42,347 nucleotides of DNA. Source: Clostridiaceae bacterium DTU079 (GTDB lineage Bacteria > Bacillota > Clostridia > Acetivibrionales > Acetivibrionaceae). The stretch spans positions 33,945-76,291 of the forward strand of contig LFSC01000040.1 in NCBI GenBank assembly GCA_001512505.1, read 5' to 3'. Made by a program: the position numbers and the translations under genes. Positions 1-8,642 of this stretch are shown here, piece after piece; position 1 is the first letter of the stretch, and each line of letters begins with the position of its first letter. The notes beneath the pieces are model-generated. The model had not been told where the DNA came from. It ran no database searches and saw nothing but the letters and a program-made list of their open reading frames with translations.

Positions 1-241
1 AGAAAATTCCGGCATAATTGCATTTAATTTTTTAGATATAGAATCTTCAAAGGTAAGCTTTATGCTTGATAGGGATTATGGCATAGCTTCCCGGGCAGGT
101 TTACATTGTGCTCCGCTCGCACATGAAACCATTGGAACAAAATCTACAGGGGCAGTAAGGTTAAGCGTTGGATGCTTTAATTGTGTTGAGGAAATAGATA
201 TAACCGTTAATTCTTTATTCAAAATATCAAAAGCCGTTTGA
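1..241 (+). CDS. Cysteine desulfurase family protein, C-terminal fragment
   Basis: This is the last 79 codons of a gene cut by the window edge, read in the frame starting at base 2 and ending at TGA 239-241. The fragment contains SRAGLHCAPLAHETIGT followed by GAVRLSVGCFN, which is the C-terminal signature of class V, PLP-dependent cysteine desulfurases (SufS/NifS-like, the family also called EF2568-type). In this family the conserved Arg and His near this motif bind the substrate carboxylate, and the enzyme takes sulfur from L-cysteine for iron-sulfur clusters or thiolated tRNA. The PLP lysine and the mobile cysteine lie outside the window, so the exact subfamily cannot be fixed. No terminator hairpin is seen directly after the stop. 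Confidence 0.85.
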   Translation, partial: ENSGIIAFNFLDIESSKVSFMLDRDYGIASRAGLHCAPLAHETIGTKSTGAVRLSVGCFNCVEEIDITVNSLFKISKAV

Positions 242-365
242 AAGATTATTTTAAAAAAAATATAATATTTATTTGATGTTTATGGTATAATTACAATAAA
301 TAATAATATACTTACAAAAATATAAAAAGGTATAATAATAGATGCTGGAAATTTAAAATTTGTTG

Positions 366-374
366 TGCTATAAT
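366..374 (+). promoter_or_regulatory. Extended -10 promoter candidate upstream of pilM-like gene
   Basis: TGCTATAAT is a perfect extended -10 element about 150 bases before the start at 523; the -35 region is weak. A second TGGTATAAT lies at 283-291. The 242-522 gap is otherwise very AT-rich and shows no gene. Confidence 0.4.
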
Positions 375-522
375 AAGTTAGCATACATATTTTTTTTGGG
401 TGGACTCCATTTATGTAAATTAATAAATTTATATAATTGGTATTATACCCCATACTTTTAATGTATATGAATAATGTATCATAAACACAATTCGTTCACT
501 TATAAGGGGGATGGATGAATAA

Positions 523-1629
523 ATGCTATTGGATTTATTTTATAAAAAAACTTCCATGGTATGTATAGACGTTGGATATAGGAATATTAAGGTGGTCGAA
601 GTTACCGTAAGAAAGAATAATAATATCTTTATTGAGAATTACGGCATTGTTGCCACCCCCATGGATTGTATTAAGAACGGTGCGATATATGATGTAGATA
701 GGGTGCTTAGTGTTGTTAAATCGGTTATAAAAGAACAAAACATGAAAGCAAAAAATGCAAAAATAATAATGTCCGGGACAAACATAATTACAAGAATTTA
801 TATGATTGATAGAGTAAGTGGAGAAAGTGATGACTTTACGGTAAAAAACAGTATTCCTAAATTCCTTCCTGTGGATGTAGATAACTACAGGGTGGACTAT
901 AAAATTTTAAATACTATTAAGGAGAAGGATAAAGAAAAGTATAAGGTTTTCGTAACTGCTGTTCCTAAAAATATTCTGCAAAGTTATATTGATGTACTCC
1001 AAGGATTGGATCTTAAACCTTTAGCAGTTGATATACCAGCAAACAGTACTGCCAAGTTTTTTAACAGAGAAATTCAGACTAAAGATATGGATGATTATTA
1101 TTCAAAAAGAAAGTTCAAGAAAGTAGAAAGTGATACTTTTGCAGTTCTGGATTTCGGTTCCGAGACAACAATTGTTAATTTTCTTAAGGACAGAGTGCTT
1201 GAGTTTAACAAGGTTATTTTGTCCGGAAGTGCCAATATAGACGAACACATATCCAGAGAGCTTGATATTCCTCTGCAGGAAGCAGAAAGACTCAAGAAAT
1301 TGTACGGGATGACTACGCCTAACAATCTTTCCAAGAGGGATCATGTTGTAACTTATGGAAAGGTAAGCGGATTTATTGAAAGATTGACAAAGCAGATAGC
1401 AAAATGCTTTGAGTTTTATCTGGAAAGGTGCTACGGTACACCAATATCCAAAATTTTCATTATCGGTGGAGGTTCACAGCTAAGCGGCTTGAGTCAATAC
1501 CTGTTTTCCACTTTTAATGTACCGGTTTATCCTGTTGGTTTGTTAAACCTTAAGGGTGTTGAGTTGAAAAAATCTCTTGACAGGGATAAATTAAATTATT
1601 TGATTAACTCTGTCGGAATATCTCTATAA
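523..1629 (+). CDS. PilM-like / FtsA-fold ATPase (type IV pilus assembly protein PilM family)
   Basis: A 368-residue protein of the actin-like ATPase fold. The N-terminus has CIDVGYRNIKVVEV, the phosphate-1 motif of PilM/FtsA/MreB proteins; VLDFGSETTIVNF near residue 210 is the second phosphate loop and FIIGGGSQLSGL near residue 313 is the adenosine motif. In pilus systems PilM sits in the cytoplasm and docks to the N-terminal peptide of PilN to organise the inner-membrane alignment complex. Here no pilN, pilO or pilus ATPase gene lies next to it; it is a single-gene unit with its own terminator, so its partner is unknown. The start ATG follows AAGGGGG; an ATG at 511 hits an immediate stop. 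Family assignment is firm, pilus function is inferred. Confidence 0.8.
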   Translation: MLLDLFYKKTSMVCIDVGYRNIKVVEVTVRKNNNIFIENYGIVATPMDCIKNGAIYDVDRVLSVVKSVIKEQNMKAKNAKIIMSGTNIITRIYMIDRVSGESDDFTVKNSIPKFLPVDVDNYRVDYKILNTIKEKDKEKYKVFVTAVPKNILQSYIDVLQGLDLKPLAVDIPANSTAKFFNREIQTKDMDDYYSKRKFKKVESDTFAVLDFGSETTIVNFLKDRVLEFNKVILSGSANIDEHISRELDIPLQEAERLKKLYGMTTPNNLSKRDHVVTYGKVSGFIERLTKQIAKCFEFYLERCYGTPISKIFIIGGGSQLSGLSQYLFSTFNVPVYPVGLLNLKGVELKKSLDRDKLNYLINSVGISL

Positions 1630-1670
1630 AAAGTGAAAAGATCAAAATGCGTATATGATAAAATATAAGC

Positions 1671-1700
1671 AAAAACCCTGGTAAAAACCGGGGTTTTTTA
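1671..1700 (+). terminator. Rho-independent terminator of pilM-like gene
   Basis: The arms AAAAACCCTGG (1671-1681) and CCGGGGTTTTT (1688-1698) pair over 11 bases with one G-T wobble, followed by more T residues. Confidence 0.85.
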
Positions 1701-1777
1701 TTTTCGCTAATATGTTGATGTATTATGTGTGAGTATTAAATATTTCTACATTTGTATTAAATAATTTAATTAATTAT

Positions 1778-1806
1778 TAGACAAATATTAAAAAATACCG
1801 TATAAT
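1778..1806 (+). promoter_or_regulatory. Sigma-A promoter for small membrane protein
   Basis: TAGACA at 1778-1783 and a perfect TATAAT at 1801-1806 are separated by 17 bases, close to consensus, 31 bases before the GTG start at 1837. Confidence 0.65.
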
Positions 1807-1836
1807 AAATAAAGAATATTAATAGAGGTGATAAAA

Positions 1837-2007
1837 GTGGATGATCGTATGATAAAGTCAATAATCACAATATTAATTGCTGCCATATTATTGGTTGTTG
1901 CCGTTAAATTTCTTTATTGGGCGATTTTAAAGCTTCTACCCGTTGCAATAGTTATAATTGCAGCATACATAGTATATTGCATTGTCAAAGGAAAGAAAAT
2001 TTTTTAA
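1837..2007 (+). CDS. Small hydrophobic membrane protein (56 aa), unknown function
   Basis: A short gene starting at GTG 1837 after the ribosome binding site GAGGTG and ending at TAA 2005-2007. The peptide begins MDDRMIKSI and then has two hydrophobic stretches (about residues 7-24 and 31-49) separated by KFLYWAILK, ending in a basic tail CIVKGKKIF. It should span the membrane twice. A near-consensus promoter lies just upstream, and the 61-bp repeat and a bidirectional terminator lie downstream, so it appears to be a monocistronic unit. I do not recognise the family; proteins of this type are common and usually uncharacterised in clostridia. Confidence 0.6.
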   Translation: MDDRMIKSIITILIAAILLVVAVKFLYWAILKLLPVAIVIIAAYIVYCIVKGKKIF

Positions 2008-2043
2008 AATTAGCGGAAGCTGTTGTGATATACCGCCAATAAA

Positions 2044-2104
2044 ACTCGGGACATCGAGTCCCTTCGCTTTTGCCTCTTTCATTTCATTCCAAGAGGCCAA
2101 ATAA
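2044..2104 (+). repeat. 61-bp dispersed repeat, copy 1
   Basis: This stretch is present again at 26751-26811 in the opposite orientation with one mismatch. It can fold into two small hairpins: ACTCG/CGAGT at one end and CCTCTT/AAGAGG at the other. It lies between the small membrane gene and a terminator. Confidence 0.85.
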
Positions 2105-2105
2105 G

Positions 2106-2134
2106 AAACCACGGGTACTAAATGCCCGTGGTTT
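2106..2134. terminator. Bidirectional terminator between convergent genes
   Basis: AAACCACGGG (2106-2115) and CCCGTGGTTT (2125-2134) form a perfect 10-bp stem with a 9-base loop; T runs or A runs on the two sides allow use in both directions, for the 1837 gene and the minus-strand 2170 gene. Confidence 0.75.
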
Positions 2135-2169
2135 TAATAGCCATTATTAGATTAAAAACCTTTGTAAGA

Positions 2170-2763
2170 TTATAATATTTTCTTTACGCATTCCCAGAGA
2201 ACATCACAGAGCTCTTTAGAATCAAAGTCACTTCCGTAACCGGAAAGGTTATACAGCTGACTTCCCAATTGTACACCGAATTCGCCGCTGTCTGCCAATA
2301 GAAAGAAGTCAAAGGATTTTGAAGGATTGTTAGAAAGTATTCCAATCATTTGCCCTATGTTCAAAAGGGGAATACAATCCTCCTTGTTGTAATTTTCAGG
2401 CCGGATAAATGAAAAGTCAAAATCTCCGTCATCTTCAACATCATATTCGCTGTCATATCCGTCATCCGAAAAATCCGATTCTACATCATCGGATTCATAA
2501 GAGTCAATATCGTCTTTGAGAGATTCACTTTCAGAATTTTTTCCTTCATTTAAAAACAGTAAGTCATATAAAATTATGTGGTTATGATATAGCTTGATAG
2601 CGCCCACAACAAATTCAAATTGAACATATTCCTCGGTTTCGGCATTGATGCATATATTGGCCAGCACAACATCATACTTATCGGGGAGCCATAATTCGTT
2701 CAACCTCTTTTTCTGGGCGTCGGTAAGCTGTGCAATATCTTCTTTAGTTATACGATATTTCAT
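2170..2763 (-). CDS. Acidic hypothetical protein (197 aa)
   Basis: I do not recognise this protein. It has no signal peptide or membrane segment and should be cytoplasmic. The N-terminal part (about 1-75) has regular alternating hydrophobic residues such as YDVVLANICINAE and VQFEFVVGAIKLYHN. Residues about 77-118 are a strongly acidic low-complexity stretch of Asp, Glu and Ser with DSE, DDVE and YDSEYDVEDD patterns. The C-terminal part (about 120-197) again looks folded and ends in ELCDVLWECVKKIL. The start ATG is preceded by GGGAATGATA-type sequence with a moderate ribosome binding site. It stands alone, divergent from the zinc-ribbon gene. The acidic insert could be a linker or a metal or cation binding region; that is a guess. 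Confidence 0.6.
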   Translation of the reverse strand: MKYRITKEDIAQLTDAQKKRLNELWLPDKYDVVLANICINAETEEYVQFEFVVGAIKLYHNHIILYDLLFLNEGKNSESESLKDDIDSYESDDVESDFSDDGYDSEYDVEDDGDFDFSFIRPENYNKEDCIPLLNIGQMIGILSNNPSKSFDFFLLADSGEFGVQLGSQLYNLSGYGSDFDSKELCDVLWECVKKIL

Positions 2764-2929
2764 TAATTATCATTCCCTCCATTAGCTCTTGATTCATATA
2801 ATACCATATTATATGAATTAGTCAATTGCAAAAATTCTATTTCATATAGCTCTATTGGCTCTCTTAATTCTCAAGTTAAGAATATTTTTGTACAAGTACT
2901 AATAAAAATATATCGGAGGTGTGATTATT

Positions 2930-3481
2930 ATGAAATGTCCCGTTTGTAAAAATATTATTCTAGAAAAAACAAACCTTATGGATAATTTATATGCTTTTAC
3001 CTGTGAAAACTGCGGAGGAAACTGGATGAGATATGAAGATTATTGGAAATGGTATTCGCAAAATACAGAGGAAAAGGTAAAGTGGCACGAAATAAAAAAC
3101 CATTTGGATGTTCTTGATTCAACGAATGCAAAAATATGTCCAGATTGCGGAAGGATACTAATAAAATACAAGGTTGACAACAGGCTGGATTTTTATTTGG
3201 ATCAATGCGGAGGATGTAACGGCATATGGTTTGACAAAAATGAGTGGGAAAATCTAAAGCTGAATAATTTGCACAATCAGGTTCATCATTTTTTTACGAA
3301 GCCATGGCAAAAAAAGCTGCGCGAAGAAGCAGCAAGGGATAAATTTGAGGACAAATATATAAAAAAGTTCGGGCGTTGGGATTATGAAAGACTGAAAGAA
3401 ATAAGGGAATGGATATATAAAAGTTCAAAGAAAAGCGAAATGTTAGCTTTTCTAATTGACGAAGACCCTTATAAATTCTAG
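2930..3481 (+). CDS. Double zinc-ribbon protein (zf-TFIIB type)
   Basis: A protein of 183 residues with two copies of the TFIIB-type zinc ribbon. The first is CPVCKN...CENCGGNWM at the N-terminus, the second is CPDCGR...CGGCNGIWFDKNEWENL near residues 70-105; each supplies four cysteines for one zinc ion, and the Gly-x-Trp plus acidic/Trp tail is typical of the zf-TFIIB Pfam family. The last 70 residues are charged and helical. The ATG at 2930 is chosen because GGAGGT (2915-2920) lies 9 bases before it; the in-frame GTG at 2921 directly abuts the ribosome binding site. Function in this family is mostly unknown. Its stop is only 6 bases from the stop of the convergent GH5 gene. Confidence 0.75.
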   Translation: MKCPVCKNIILEKTNLMDNLYAFTCENCGGNWMRYEDYWKWYSQNTEEKVKWHEIKNHLDVLDSTNAKICPDCGRILIKYKVDNRLDFYLDQCGGCNGIWFDKNEWENLKLNNLHNQVHHFFTKPWQKKLREEAARDKFEDKYIKKFGRWDYERLKEIREWIYKSSKKSEMLAFLIDEDPYKF

Positions 3482-3487
3482 ATAATA

Positions 3488-5017
3488 TTAATTATTCTTT
3501 TTTGCTGTTATTTTCAATTCATCAAGGTATACAGTTGATGATTGATTATGGGTGTTTGCCAAAAATCTTATTTTATAGCTTTGATTGTTTGAAGCGTTTT
3601 GGGGAAGGGGAATTTTAATTTCGCTCCAATCATTGGACCCGGAATATTTTCCTAGTTGCTTCCAGCGAGAACCGTCGAATCCTTCGACAATAAGAAAATC
3701 CTTATCTGTAAATTCAACAGTGCAATATGCAAAATTCAACTCAATATCGGTAAACATTAAGGTATTCAATTCTTTGACAAGAGAATTGCCGTTTTTCATT
3801 GATGCAGAAAATGATCCTTTATAACTGACGTTATTGGTAACAGTGCATCCAGTCGAAATCAAGCCCTTTGTAAACATTCTTGTTTCAAATCCGTCGGAAA
3901 ACAGAGTATGATACTGACTACCCAGTATGTAATATTTAACGAATAAGCCGGATTCAGTAAGGTCATTGTCCGACCAGTTGCCTTTTGTACTTGCAGTAAA
4001 GGATAATGCCGCGGATGTTTCATTTTTATCCGAAAGAGACCAATTAACACAGCTGATTTTTCTACTGTCAAGAAAATCCAGCCATTCTATTGATTCTTTC
4101 AGGAAAACGCCATCCGAACCGGTTGCTGCGGAAGTTCCCCATTCGCTGACAAAAATTGCAGCACCTTTTTCCAGAGCATAGTCTATTTTACTTCTAAGAG
4201 AATCACCATGGGTTCCTGCATAGAAATGACAAACATACATGATATTATTAAACTCCAGCGGATCATCGGCGGCTTCGTCTACAAACTGACTATAGTTTGC
4301 CGTTCCTACGAGAATTATACTATCGGGGGAGGACTTTCTTATTATCGGAATAATTTCCTGTGCATAGGGTTTTATACTGTTGCTCCAATTAACATCATTG
4401 CCGTTGGGTTCATTGCATATTTCATATATCACATTTGGATAATCCTTATATAATTCAGACATTTCCCTGAAAAACTCTTTTGCCTCGTCAATATGCTCAT
4501 TGGGATTTCCATCAGTTAAAATATGCCAATCTATTATAATATATATGCCAAGCTCTGTGGCAGCTTCTACAACTTCCTTGACCTTTTCCTTAACGGATTT
4601 GTTTTGTATGTACCCGCCTTCTTCCGTATACATTGCTGCTCTGAAAACGGTGATACCCCAATCGTCTCTGAGCCATTTGAGTGTATCTTTATTTACAAGC
4701 TGGCCATATAGATGAAGGTGCATTGAACTAATTCCTTTGAGTTGAATAGGTTCTTTTTTTTCATTGCACAACTGATTGCCGATTACTTGTAATTTGCCGT
4801 TGGTACCCACAAAGGTATCCTTTTCTATTTCAAGTGGTTTATCGCTGCCGGGATGTTCTGTATATGAGGGATCGGAATTCGGGATAGAAGTAGTACCAGG
4901 ATTATGAGTAGAGTTTGAAGAATTATTGCTGCATCCTGTTAAAAAAAACATTACCATTAATGTAAAGCATAAAATAAAAGGCAATAAAGGCCTTTGATAC
5001 TTCATAGATTTTGGCAT
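3488..5017 (-). CDS. Glycoside hydrolase family 5 lipoprotein (endoglucanase-like)
   Basis: A 509-residue lipoprotein: signal sequence with lipobox LTGC (Cys29), a Ser/Thr/Pro-rich spacer to about residue 65, a GH5 catalytic domain (about 75-345), and a C-terminal beta-rich module (about 370-505) resembling a carbohydrate-binding domain. The acid/base Glu203 lies in YEICNEPNG and the nucleophile Glu292 in [18 protein letters not shown] and [10 protein letters not shown] also match GH5, best subfamily 2 (bacterial endo-beta-1,4-glucanases). It has no dockerin, so unlike the nearby GH81 and GH43 enzymes it should be held on the cell membrane rather than in the cellulosome. A good minus-strand promoter is present at 5070-5099 and the ribosome binding site is GGGGGTAAGG. 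Substrate (cellulose, lichenan or similar) is inferred from the family. Confidence 0.85.
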   Translation of the reverse strand: MPKSMKYQRPLLPFILCFTLMVMFFLTGCSNNSSNSTHNPGTTSIPNSDPSYTEHPGSDKPLEIEKDTFVGTNGKLQVIGNQLCNEKKEPIQLKGISSMHLHLYGQLVNKDTLKWLRDDWGITVFRAAMYTEEGGYIQNKSVKEKVKEVVEAATELGIYIIIDWHILTDGNPNEHIDEAKEFFREMSELYKDYPNVIYEICNEPNGNDVNWSNSIKPYAQEIIPIIRKSSPDSIILVGTANYSQFVDEAADDPLEFNNIMYVCHFYAGTHGDSLRSKIDYALEKGAAIFVSEWGTSAATGSDGVFLKESIEWLDFLDSRKISCVNWSLSDKNETSAALSFTASTKGNWSDNDLTESGLFVKYYILGSQYHTLFSDGFETRMFTKGLISTGCTVTNNVSYKGSFSASMKNGNSLVKELNTLMFTDIELNFAYCTVEFTDKDFLIVEGFDGSRWKQLGKYSGSNDWSEIKIPLPQNASNNQSYKIRFLANTHNQSSTVYLDELKITAKKNN

Positions 5018-5069
5018 TACCTTACCCCCAATTAAGTATATATGTCATTTAATAAAGTTACGTACCTCA

Positions 5070-5099
5070 ATTATAACAGAATACAAGCTATAATTTCAA
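5070..5099 (-). promoter_or_regulatory. Sigma-A promoter of the GH5 lipoprotein gene
   Basis: On the minus strand TTGAAA (5094-5099) and TATAAT (5070-5075) are 18 bases apart, about 50 bases upstream of the start codon. Confidence 0.65.
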
Positions 5100-5244
5100 C
5101 ATACACAAATGTTTGATATAAAAAACAATAATGGGTAAATATATATCCAATTATTTGACGAACTAATTTTCATTTTATGATTGATTAAATATAATACGAT
5201 TGATTTAAACACCCGATAAGTATATAAAGAAGGGGGAATAGATC

Positions 5245-5508
5245 ATGAATTCTGAGGAATTGTTTGATTATTTGAAAAAGGTATCTGCATATATTGAGTA
5301 TTCTTTTTATAAGGATTCTTCAGAAATAATGCAGGCTATTTTAAATGACGGTTTTGAAAATGTGATGAGCATATTATCCTTAACGGAAATTAAAAAAGGT
5401 TTGTATCAATGCAATACTTCATGGAAAGTTGCGCCGGATCAAGATATAAACAAAAACGTCAATATCGATCTTACAGATGAAATGATTTATATTACCGAGG
5501 TTATTTAA
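5245..5508 (+). CDS. Small hypothetical protein (87 aa)
   Basis: A cytoplasmic-looking 87-residue protein starting at ATG 5245 after GAAGGGGG, an excellent ribosome binding site. It opens with MNSEELFDYLKKVSAYIEYSFYKDSSEIMQAI, which is predicted helical, and ends with beta-like ITEVI. I see no cysteine motif, signal peptide or known domain. A perfect TATAAT lies at 5190-5195 but its -35 is not clear. The gene is flanked by glycosidase genes but nothing in the protein links it to polysaccharide use. The combination of ribosome binding site and clean codon use supports a real gene; its function is not known. Confidence 0.6.
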   Translation: MNSEELFDYLKKVSAYIEYSFYKDSSEIMQAILNDGFENVMSILSLTEIKKGLYQCNTSWKVAPDQDINKNVNIDLTDEMIYITEVI

Positions 5509-5513
5509 TGATT

Positions 5514-5569
5514 ACGGGTGCATATTGTAAAAGAGAGAAAGATTTTTCAGCTTTGCAATGGCACCCGTT
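5514..5569. other. Long imperfect stem-loop after the 87-aa gene
   Basis: ACGGGTGC (5514-5521) pairs with GCACCCGT (5562-5569), and inner ATTG/CAAT and AAA/TTT pairs extend the stem. No T run follows, so it is a weak terminator candidate or an mRNA 3' structure. Confidence 0.45.
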
Positions 5570-5571
5570 GT

Positions 5572-5766
5572 TCATTTAGCAATTATTTGAAGGACGATTT
5601 CAATTATCTTGACAAAAATATCTAGTTGCCATAGAATGATGTTGACATATACTAACGCCGGATAATTCATCAATCGACTCAAATACTCACTTTTAATCAA
5701 GATGCATAAAATGAAAATATTTGATAATAGATTCAGAAGCGTGAGTTTTCTATACATATATTTCAT
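5572..5766 (-). CDS. Possible small hydrophobic protein (64 aa), doubtful
   Basis: An open frame for a hydrophobic peptide with two candidate membrane helices (LTLLNLLSNIFILCILI and a second around YVNIILWQLDIFVKII). It lies in the gap between the 87-aa gene and the GH81 gene and overlaps no other gene, which is the main reason to list it. The ATG has no recognisable ribosome binding site upstream and no clear promoter, so it may be a remnant or chance open frame in AT-rich DNA. No family is recognised. Confidence 0.25.
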   Translation of the reverse strand: MKYMYRKLTLLNLLSNIFILCILIKSEYLSRLMNYPALVYVNIILWQLDIFVKIIEIVLQIIAK

Positions 5767-5829
5767 AACGGTAATATTAAATCAGAATTTTTAAATTAAA
5801 TTGAATTTTTTATTGGGGGAGGATTGCTT

Positions 5830-8277
5830 ATGCCGGTAAAAAGAGTGCTTTTACCTGTATTTATTATTTTAACGGTATTGGTTTCAATGCTGATAAATCC
5901 TACATTGCCGGTGAGTGCAGCGTACGTAAAAGTAGGTTCGGGAAGTTATACTGATGTCTTGCCTTTAGGATGTGTTTCACCACCATCAACAATATACAAA
6001 ACTTCGAATCTTAGAGGGGCAGTTCCTACAAACAGCTGGGAAAGCTCTATTCTTTGGTATCAATATTCACTTCCCTTATTTGCTCATCCCTTGACCTTTT
6101 GTTTTAAACCGGAAGGGCTGGAAATCGGCAATCCTGTATTGGGCGGGGGAGGAATAGCATATTTTGGCTCGCATAAGAAGGATTTTATGATAGGTCATTC
6201 CTCAATAGGGGTTTTTCCCGATGCACGGGCGGATAAAATATCGGATTTTGCTGTTGATGCAGTGATGTATTCGGGAAATGCAGGCTTCAAATCAACGCTT
6301 ATTAAAGGAAGCCCCTATGCTTATTTTACATTTACAGCCGGTAATCCTGTTATTTCATTCTCTTCGGCTCCGGTGTTATTTTACGGCAACAAGGATTCGC
6401 AGTTTTTAGGAGTCACAGTTAACGGTGTAAACTATGGGCTTTTTGCCCCAATGGGTTCTACATGGCAGGGTATAGGAACGGGGACTTTAACATGCAATCT
6501 TCCTTCAGGTAAAAACTATTTTTCAATTGCCGTTTTACCCGATAACTCCATGACAACCCTTTCGTACTTCAAAGACCGTGCATATGCCTTTGTAACGGAT
6601 ACGAGGGTGAGTTGGGAATATGATGAGGAGAAAAGCCTGGTTACTACAACCTTTTCAGTACAAACAACGGCCATGGAAGGTACAAATAAAAACACAATAT
6701 TTGCTTTGTATCCCCATCAATGGAGAAACAACCCCCTTATCTCAACTCTTTCGTATACTTATTCCACCCTTAGAGGAATAATGAAGACCCTGGAGGGTAC
6801 ATCTTTTAAGACCGAATACAAGTATTTGGGTATTTTACCCACATTGCCGGACAAAGGAACCTACGATAAATCTGTCTTGAACTCATATATTAATGAACTT
6901 GCACTAGAGGCGAATTCTCCTCAAGCCAAAGACACTTACTGGTTGGGAAAGCACCTTGGAAAGCTATCCTGTGCACTGCCTATTGCCGAGCAGGTGAATA
7001 ACGGTACAGCATCATCCGTGTTCTTAAACTATATGAAGTCAACTCTTGAGGATTGGTTTACGGCAAAGGAGAATGAGACATCGAATCTTTTCTATTATGA
7101 CAGCAACTGGGGTTCTCTTATAGGTTATCCCGCAAGCTATGGAAGTGATGATCAATTAAATGACCATCATTTCCATTACGGTTACTTCTTACATGCTGCA
7201 GCCCAAGTGGCGCTGAGGGATTCCCAGTGGGCATCCGCAAATAATTGGGGTACAATGGTGGAAACACTTATTAAAGACATTGCCAACTGGGACAGAAACG
7301 ACAGCAGATTTCCGTTCCTCAGAAATTTTGACCCTTATGAGGGACATTCATGGGCATCCGGCCACGCAGGATTTGCAGACGGCAATAATCAAGAATCCTC
7401 ATCGGAAGCAATTAATGCCTGGCAGGCAATAATACTGTGGGGAGAAGCAACGGGAAATAAGACTTTGAGGGATTTGGGAATATATCTTTACACCACGGAA
7501 ATTGAAGCGATAAATAACTACTGGTTTGACCTTTACAATGATATATTTTCGGATGCATATGCCCATGATTACGTCTCTTTGGTATGGGGAGGCAAATACT
7601 GCTATGAGATATGGTGGGACGGGACGAATTCCGAAAAACACGGTATCAATTTCCTTCCCATTACGGCAGCTTCATTATACCTTGGAAAGGATCCGGGCTA
7701 TGTAAAGAGAAATTATGAGAATATGCTCAAGGCTTGCGGAAGTGCAGAGCCCCCAAACTGGAAGGATATACAGTATATGTATTATGCATTGTATGATGCG
7801 GCAGCGGCAAAGAATATGTGGAATGGAAGCATTGAACCTGAGGGAGGGGAAAGCAAGGCCCATACCTATCACTGGATTTGCAATCTTGACGGCTTGGGAA
7901 CCCCTGACTTCAGTGTTACGGCAAACACGCCGCTATACTCGGTGTTTAAAAAGAACGACAAAAAAACCTATGTGGTATATAACGCTTCAACCGTTTCAAA
8001 GGTTGTAACGTTCTCTGATGGAAAGAAGGTTACCGCTGCGCCCAAATCATTGGTTGTGTCCGACGGATCGGAGCAGGCATTTTTGGCGGGAGACGTGAAT
8101 GGAGACGAAAGCATTGATTCTTTGGATATTACGTATTTGAAGCGGTATATACTCAGAAAAATTAATGATTTTCCTTTTGAATACGGTAAAAAGGCTGCAG
8201 ATATTAACGAAGACGGAAGTATAGACTCATTAGACCTTACAATACTTAAGAGGATAATTTTGCGTACTTATAAATAA
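5830..8277 (+). CDS. lam81A: Cellulosomal GH81 endo-beta-1,3-glucanase with dockerin
   Basis: A secreted 815-residue enzyme: signal peptide (about 1-32, cleavage near PVSA-AY), GH81 catalytic region (about 35-730) and a type I dockerin (about 752-815). The GH81 motif NDHHFHYGYF carries the probable general acid Asp445, and GNNQESSSEA carries Glu522 and Glu526, matching the Asp plus paired Glu (four apart) known in the family. GH81 enzymes cut internal beta-1,3-glucan bonds (laminarin, callose, fungal wall glucan) with inversion. The dockerin has two calcium loops, DVNGDESIDSLD and DINEDGSIDSLD, so the enzyme should bind a scaffoldin cohesin. Domain order matches the C. thermocellum enzyme described as CtLam81A. 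ATG 5830 is chosen because GGGGGAGG lies 7 bases upstream; a TTG at 5824 is too close. A strong terminator follows at 8355. Confidence 0.93.
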   Translation: MPVKRVLLPVFIILTVLVSMLINPTLPVSAAYVKVGSGSYTDVLPLGCVSPPSTIYKTSNLRGAVPTNSWESSILWYQYSLPLFAHPLTFCFKPEGLEIGNPVLGGGGIAYFGSHKKDFMIGHSSIGVFPDARADKISDFAVDAVMYSGNAGFKSTLIKGSPYAYFTFTAGNPVISFSSAPVLFYGNKDSQFLGVTVNGVNYGLFAPMGSTWQGIGTGTLTCNLPSGKNYFSIAVLPDNSMTTLSYFKDRAYAFVTDTRVSWEYDEEKSLVTTTFSVQTTAMEGTNKNTIFALYPHQWRNNPLISTLSYTYSTLRGIMKTLEGTSFKTEYKYLGILPTLPDKGTYDKSVLNSYINELALEANSPQAKDTYWLGKHLGKLSCALPIAEQVNNGTASSVFLNYMKSTLEDWFTAKENETSNLFYYDSNWGSLIGYPASYGSDDQLNDHHFHYGYFLHAAAQVALRDSQWASANNWGTMVETLIKDIANWDRNDSRFPFLRNFDPYEGHSWASGHAGFADGNNQESSSEAINAWQAIILWGEATGNKTLRDLGIYLYTTEIEAINNYWFDLYNDIFSDAYAHDYVSLVWGGKYCYEIWWDGTNSEKHGINFLPITAASLYLGKDPGYVKRNYENMLKACGSAEPPNWKDIQYMYYALYDAAAAKNMWNGSIEPEGGESKAHTYHWICNLDGLGTPDFSVTANTPLYSVFKKNDKKTYVVYNASTVSKVVTFSDGKKVTAAPKSLVVSDGSEQAFLAGDVNGDESIDSLDITYLKRYILRKINDFPFEYGKKAADINEDGSIDSLDLTILKRIILRTYK

Positions 8278-8354
8278 ATCAGCATGTATTTATTCGAATT
8301 TGAGAAAAATTCAAGAATATCTTATAACAGAAAATTGAAGAGTATCTTATATCG

Positions 8355-8385
8355 GAGAGTTTCTTATAAAGGAAACTCTCTTTTT
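8355..8385 (+). terminator. Terminator after GH81 gene
   Basis: GAGAGTTTC (8355-8363) and GAAACTCTC (8372-8380) form a perfect 9-bp stem followed by TTTTT. It separates the GH81 and GH43 genes into two transcription units. Confidence 0.9.
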
Positions 8386-8416
8386 GAAAACAGGATTGTA
8401 TATGAGAAGTAAAATG

Positions 8417-8445
8417 TTCACATAGTTCATTGAGGGGTATATAGT
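8417..8445 (+). promoter_or_regulatory. Promoter-like repeat 1 upstream of GH43 gene
   Basis: TTCACA (8417-8422), 17 bases, TATAGT (8440-8445) resembles a sigma-A promoter. The core AGTTCATTGAGGG inside the spacer is repeated 65 bases downstream. Confidence 0.5.
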
Positions 8446-8481
8446 ACGCTTCGAAAGAAGAATGGAAGATGTTCATTTTTC

Positions 8482-8514
8482 TTTACACAGTTCATTGAGG
8501 GTTTATGCTATAGT
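8482..8514 (+). promoter_or_regulatory. Promoter-like repeat 2 upstream of GH43 gene
   Basis: TTTACA (8482-8487), the same AGTTCATTGAGGG core (8489-8501) and TATAGT (8509-8514) repeat the upstream unit, but with four extra bases in the spacer (21 instead of 17). It could be a second promoter, an activator or repressor site, or a decayed duplicate. Confidence 0.4.
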
Positions 8515-8622
8515 ATGATAAAATATAACTGAATAATAATTCAATTTTACTGAATATTTTTTGATTTATATACATTATTGGGGGGAGGTTTTATTGTGAG
8601 GAAAAGGATCATAGGCATAGCC

Positions 8623-8642
8623 CTGGTGTATGCTGGTGTATG
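8623..8642 (+). repeat. 10-bp tandem duplication that breaks the GH43 signal peptide frame
   Basis: CTGGTGTATG occurs twice in direct succession (8623-8632 and 8633-8642). The well-placed start at GTG 8596 (after GGGGGGAGG at 8580-8588) encodes a normal signal-peptide n-region, VRKRIIGIALVYA, but then reads out of frame and stops at 8805. Removing one 10-bp unit joins this start in frame to the enzyme at the point ALVYAFVAILFG. Confidence 0.85.
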
